Assembly: GCA_026398835.1 (NCBI GenBank)
Contig: JAPLSD010000288.1
Location: 1-6,666, forward strand
Direction of reading: 5' to 3'
From: Pseudomonas sp.
GTDB taxonomy: Bacteria > Pseudomonadota > Gammaproteobacteria > Pseudomonadales > Pseudomonadaceae
DNA length: 6,666 nt
Positions 4,450 to 6,666 of this stretch are shown here, one piece after another. How positions within the stretch are numbered: the first letter of the stretch is position 1; the number at the start of each line of letters is the position of its first letter. The translations under genes were made by a program, and so were the position numbers. Under the pieces are notes generated by a model. It did not search any database. It was not told where the DNA came from and worked only from the letters and a program-made list of their open reading frames with translations.

Positions 4450-6327
4450 ATGCGCAACACAACACGTCACAGCTCTTTTCATCGCAGCCTGCTCGCCACG
4501 TCCATTCTGCTGGCCTCCATGCCTTCTGCCTATGCTTTCGAACTCACCGATGGCAGTGAAGATTGGGCCGTACGTTTCGATAACACCCTTAAGGCAAGCT
4601 ATGGCCAGCGGGTCGAAAGTCAGAACTCGAAGATCGCCAACACCTCCAACCTCAACGACGGCGACAAGAACTTTGGCGTCGGCAGTGCAGTGAGCCAGCG
4701 GGTCGATCTGCTGAGCGAGCTGGATGTGGTCTACCAGGGAAAAATGGGCTTTCGTGTCAGTGGCGCGAGTTGGTATGACCATGCCTATGACCACGTAGGT
4801 TCCAACGCCAACCCTTTCCCGGGGCAGGCGGGCAATGCGGGTGATCTGGTGGCGGCTCGTCCTGCAAACGGCGGTTTGATTCAGCCGGGCGACTCGCTGA
4901 ATGGCCACACGGCAAGCAAGCATGGGCTGAGCAGTTATACCGATCGGTATTACAACGGGCCGTCCGGCGAAATCCTCGATGCCTTTGTGTTCTACAGCAC
5001 TGAAATCGGTGATGAGTCGATGCTGAGCGCCAAGCTTGGCAAGCACAACGTGTACTGGGGTGAGACCCTGTTCAACGCGGCCAACGGCATCAACTACGGC
5101 CAATCGGCCCTCGACATTGCCAAGCTGTACAACGTACCGGGCACCGAAACCAAAGAGCTGTTCCTGCCGCGTAACCAGCTCTCGGTGTCGTTCACGGTCA
5201 ACCCGGAACTGACGCTGGGCGCGCAGTACTTCCTGGAATTCCAGAATTCCCGTCTGCCTGAGGGCGGGACTTACATGGGCGGCTACGACATGCTGGGCGA
5301 GGGCGCCGAGGTGTTCTGGCTGCCCTTGCCGACGCTGCTTGGCGGGGCCGGTGCCTATTTCGCCGCACCGCGCGGGCATGATGTCAAACCGCGCAATTCG
5401 GGCGACTTCGGGCTGATGGCCAAGTGGAGCCCGGAATGGTTGGACGGCACCCTGGGCTTCTACTACCGCAACACCTCGGACCCGATGCCCGCGGTGCTGA
5501 TCAATGCACCTAACCTGCACCAGCCAGGTTTGCAGGGTCTGCAAGGCGTTGAGTATATGACCGCCTATGCCGATGACATCGACATCTACGGCATCAGCCT
5601 GTCGAAAAGTGTGGGTCCGGTCAGCGTCGGTCTTGACCTGAACTACCGCGAAAACATGCCGCTGGTGAGCAACTTCAGCACCGTCAACTCGACCCTGGAT
5701 GCACAAGCAGGTGCGGGCCTGATCAACGGCGCCAACATTATCGGTGCCATGCCGGGCAAGGGTGAAACCGGGCTGGCCCGTGGCAAGACGTTCCATGCCG
5801 TACTCAACGGCCTGATGACCTTTGGCAAGACCCCGTTGTGGGATGCCTCCTCACTGGCGGTTGAAGGCTCCTTGACCCATCTGGTCAGCGTCGACAAGGG
5901 CAAGCAGACCTTTAAGGGCGACTCCAGCTACAGGGGCGTCGACAAGGTTGATACCAATGCTTACACCATCGCGGCCAACTTCACGCCAACCTGGTTCCAG
6001 GTCTTCCCGGGTGTCGATATGTCCATGCCGGTGTCCTACAACGTCGGCCTCAAGGGCAACTCGGCGGTGCAGCTGGGCGGCAACGAAGATGCCGGCAGCT
6101 ACTCCGTAGGCGTCGCGGCGGATATCTATCAGAAGTACAAGTTCGACCTGAAGTACGTCGACTCCTTTGGTCCTTTCGATACCTGTGAAAGCGGGCTTGA
6201 TAACAACACCCCTGGAGCCAATGGCCTGTACCAGTGCATCCCCGGTCAGATCACTTCGCAGGCAGGCCTGTCGCCTCTGCTGAAGGACCGCGGGATGGTC
6301 ACTGCCTCGTTCAAAACCACCTTCTGA
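4450..6327 (+). CDS. DUF1302 family outer-membrane beta-barrel protein
   Basis: This 625-residue exported protein belongs to the DUF1302 family (PF06980). A classical signal peptide is visible: basic N-terminus, hydrophobic core LLATSILLAS, and cleavage after AYA (residue 29). The mature part is rich in alternating polar/hydrophobic strands ending in aromatic residues, with Gly/Asn/Asp-rich loops. It ends ASFKTTF, whose terminal Phe is the outer-membrane barrel signal. The family-like segment HNVYWGETLFN near 199-209 is present. The only two cysteines (C579 and C596) lie in the last long loop and could form a disulfide. The ATG at 4450 follows GGAG at 4438-4441. A DUF1329 gene begins 39 bases downstream, the pairing commonly seen for this family. 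Such pairs often lie near RND/MMPL transporters and hydrophobic-compound catabolism genes, suggesting outer-membrane passage of a hydrophobic substrate. No member's function is established from this sequence. The A-rich leader suggests catabolite repression. Confidence 0.9.
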   Translation: MRNTTRHSSFHRSLLATSILLASMPSAYAFELTDGSEDWAVRFDNTLKASYGQRVESQNSKIANTSNLNDGDKNFGVGSAVSQRVDLLSELDVVYQGKMGFRVSGASWYDHAYDHVGSNANPFPGQAGNAGDLVAARPANGGLIQPGDSLNGHTASKHGLSSYTDRYYNGPSGEILDAFVFYSTEIGDESMLSAKLGKHNVYWGETLFNAANGINYGQSALDIAKLYNVPGTETKELFLPRNQLSVSFTVNPELTLGAQYFLEFQNSRLPEGGTYMGGYDMLGEGAEVFWLPLPTLLGGAGAYFAAPRGHDVKPRNSGDFGLMAKWSPEWLDGTLGFYYRNTSDPMPAVLINAPNLHQPGLQGLQGVEYMTAYADDIDIYGISLSKSVGPVSVGLDLNYRENMPLVSNFSTVNSTLDAQAGAGLINGANIIGAMPGKGETGLARGKTFHAVLNGLMTFGKTPLWDASSLAVEGSLTHLVSVDKGKQTFKGDSSYRGVDKVDTNAYTIAANFTPTWFQVFPGVDMSMPVSYNVGLKGNSAVQLGGNEDAGSYSVGVAADIYQKYKFDLKYVDSFGPFDTCESGLDNNTPGANGLYQCIPGQITSQAGLSPLLKDRGMVTASFKTTF

Positions 6328-6343
6328 TTGACGCTCAGATTAC

Positions 6344-6351
6344 AAAAACAA
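6344..6351 (+). promoter_or_regulatory. AANAANAA motif upstream of the DUF1329 ribosome-binding site
   Basis: AAAAACAA matches the AANAANAA pattern of Hfq/Crc catabolite-activity motifs. It lies 2 bases before GGAG (6354-6357) of the DUF1329 gene. It contains only about three A-R-N triplets (AAA AAC AAG), so it is weaker than the tract ahead of the DUF1302 gene. Its matching position in the same operon is the main support. Confidence 0.35.
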
Positions 6352-6366
6352 GTGGAGAGAATTCAG

Positions 6367-6666
6367 ATGAGATTTCTAAGTAGCGTGCTGGCAGTTTCCC
6401 TGGCGGCCGTCATTGCCGGCCAGGCCCAGGCGGGCGTATCGGCTCAGGAAGCGGCCAAGTTGGGCACCAACCTTACCGGTGTAGGCGCCGAGATGGCGGG
6501 CAATGCCGATGGCTCGATCCCGGCCTACAAAGGCGGGCTGACCACCCCGCCAGCCAGTTTCAAACCCGGTGACAGTATGCGTCCCGACCCCTTTGCCGAC
6601 GAAAAACCGCTGCTGGTCATCGATGGCAAAAACGTCGATCAGTACAAGGGGCTGTTGACCGCCACC
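6367..6666 (+). CDS. DUF1329 family exported protein, N-terminal part (3' end outside window)
   Basis: The first 100 codons of a DUF1329 (PF07044) protein are open to the window edge with no stop. The N-terminus is a signal peptide: MRFLSS, a hydrophobic core VLAVSLAAVIAG, then likely cleavage after AQA at residue 22. The mature start carries the family signature: VSAQEAAKLGTNLTGVGAEM, then AGNADGSIPAYKGGLTTPP. This is followed by PDPFADEKPLLVIDGKNVDQYKGLLTAT, typical of the family. Full-length members are about 450 residues, so roughly three quarters is missing here. The ATG at 6367 has GGAG at 6354-6357 with 9 bases of spacing. The 39-base gap after the DUF1302 gene implies one transcript. 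DUF1329 proteins are thought to be periplasmic or outer-membrane-associated partners of the DUF1302 barrel with a LolB-like fold. Their function is not established. Confidence 0.9.
   Translation, partial: MRFLSSVLAVSLAAVIAGQAQAGVSAQEAAKLGTNLTGVGAEMAGNADGSIPAYKGGLTTPPASFKPGDSMRPDPFADEKPLLVIDGKNVDQYKGLLTAT

Noticed and set aside
4321..5796. A 491-codon - strand open frame opposite the DUF1302 gene
   Set aside because: The + strand product has a signal peptide, barrel C-terminus and family motifs; the antisense product has none. GC-rich codon use leaves the opposite strand free of stops.

Overview
The window looks like chromosomal DNA of a Pseudomonas-type gammaproteobacterium, probably of the fluorescens/putida group. 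It is GC-rich, and its genes are tightly packed with GC-rich codon use. It carries a DUF1302/DUF1329 envelope pair, an AraC regulator with an arabinose-binding-type N-terminal domain, and an A-rich Hfq/Crc-like leader. This genus call is inferred from gene content and style, since no rRNA or other marker gene is present.

Region 1 (3-2270, + strand) is the end of a tightly coupled operon. It holds the C-terminus of an MFS transporter, a FrnE-type DsbA-family protein (CPWC motif), a small Rieske [2Fe-2S] ferredoxin-like protein, and a YeiH-family membrane protein (putative sulfate exporter). All three junctions are 4-base stop/start overlaps (GTGA, ATGA, ATGA), so the four genes are very likely one translationally coupled unit. 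Import, thiol or isomerase chemistry, electron transfer and anion export together suggest a small catabolic module, possibly for an organosulfur compound. The substrate cannot be read from this window.

Region 2 (2271-3736) begins with a short convergent gap containing a hairpin, followed by an AraC-family regulator on the - strand. A 354-base divergent intergenic region then separates the regulator from a serine hydrolase. This gap contains two 17-base direct repeats (14/17 identical) at a 21-base period, which is the architecture of a two-half-site AraC-family operator. The repeats lie about 85-120 bases upstream of the hydrolase start.

Region 3 (3737-6666, + strand) holds an RBBP9/YdeN-type alpha/beta hydrolase, then a DUF1302 outer-membrane beta-barrel protein, then the first 100 codons of a DUF1329 exported protein that runs off the window. 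The DUF1302 leader contains seven consecutive A-R-N triplets ending one base before the Shine-Dalgarno sequence. The DUF1329 leader has a shorter AANAANAA match. Both resemble Hfq/Crc catabolite-repression sites of pseudomonads, suggesting that this envelope pair is shut down when preferred carbon sources are present.

A working model, which is inference, is an AraC-controlled, catabolite-repressed uptake and degradation locus for a hydrophobic or ester-type compound. I see no mobile elements, RNA genes, CRISPR arrays, frameshifts or broken genes. Large open frames opposite or out of phase with the real genes are composition shadows.
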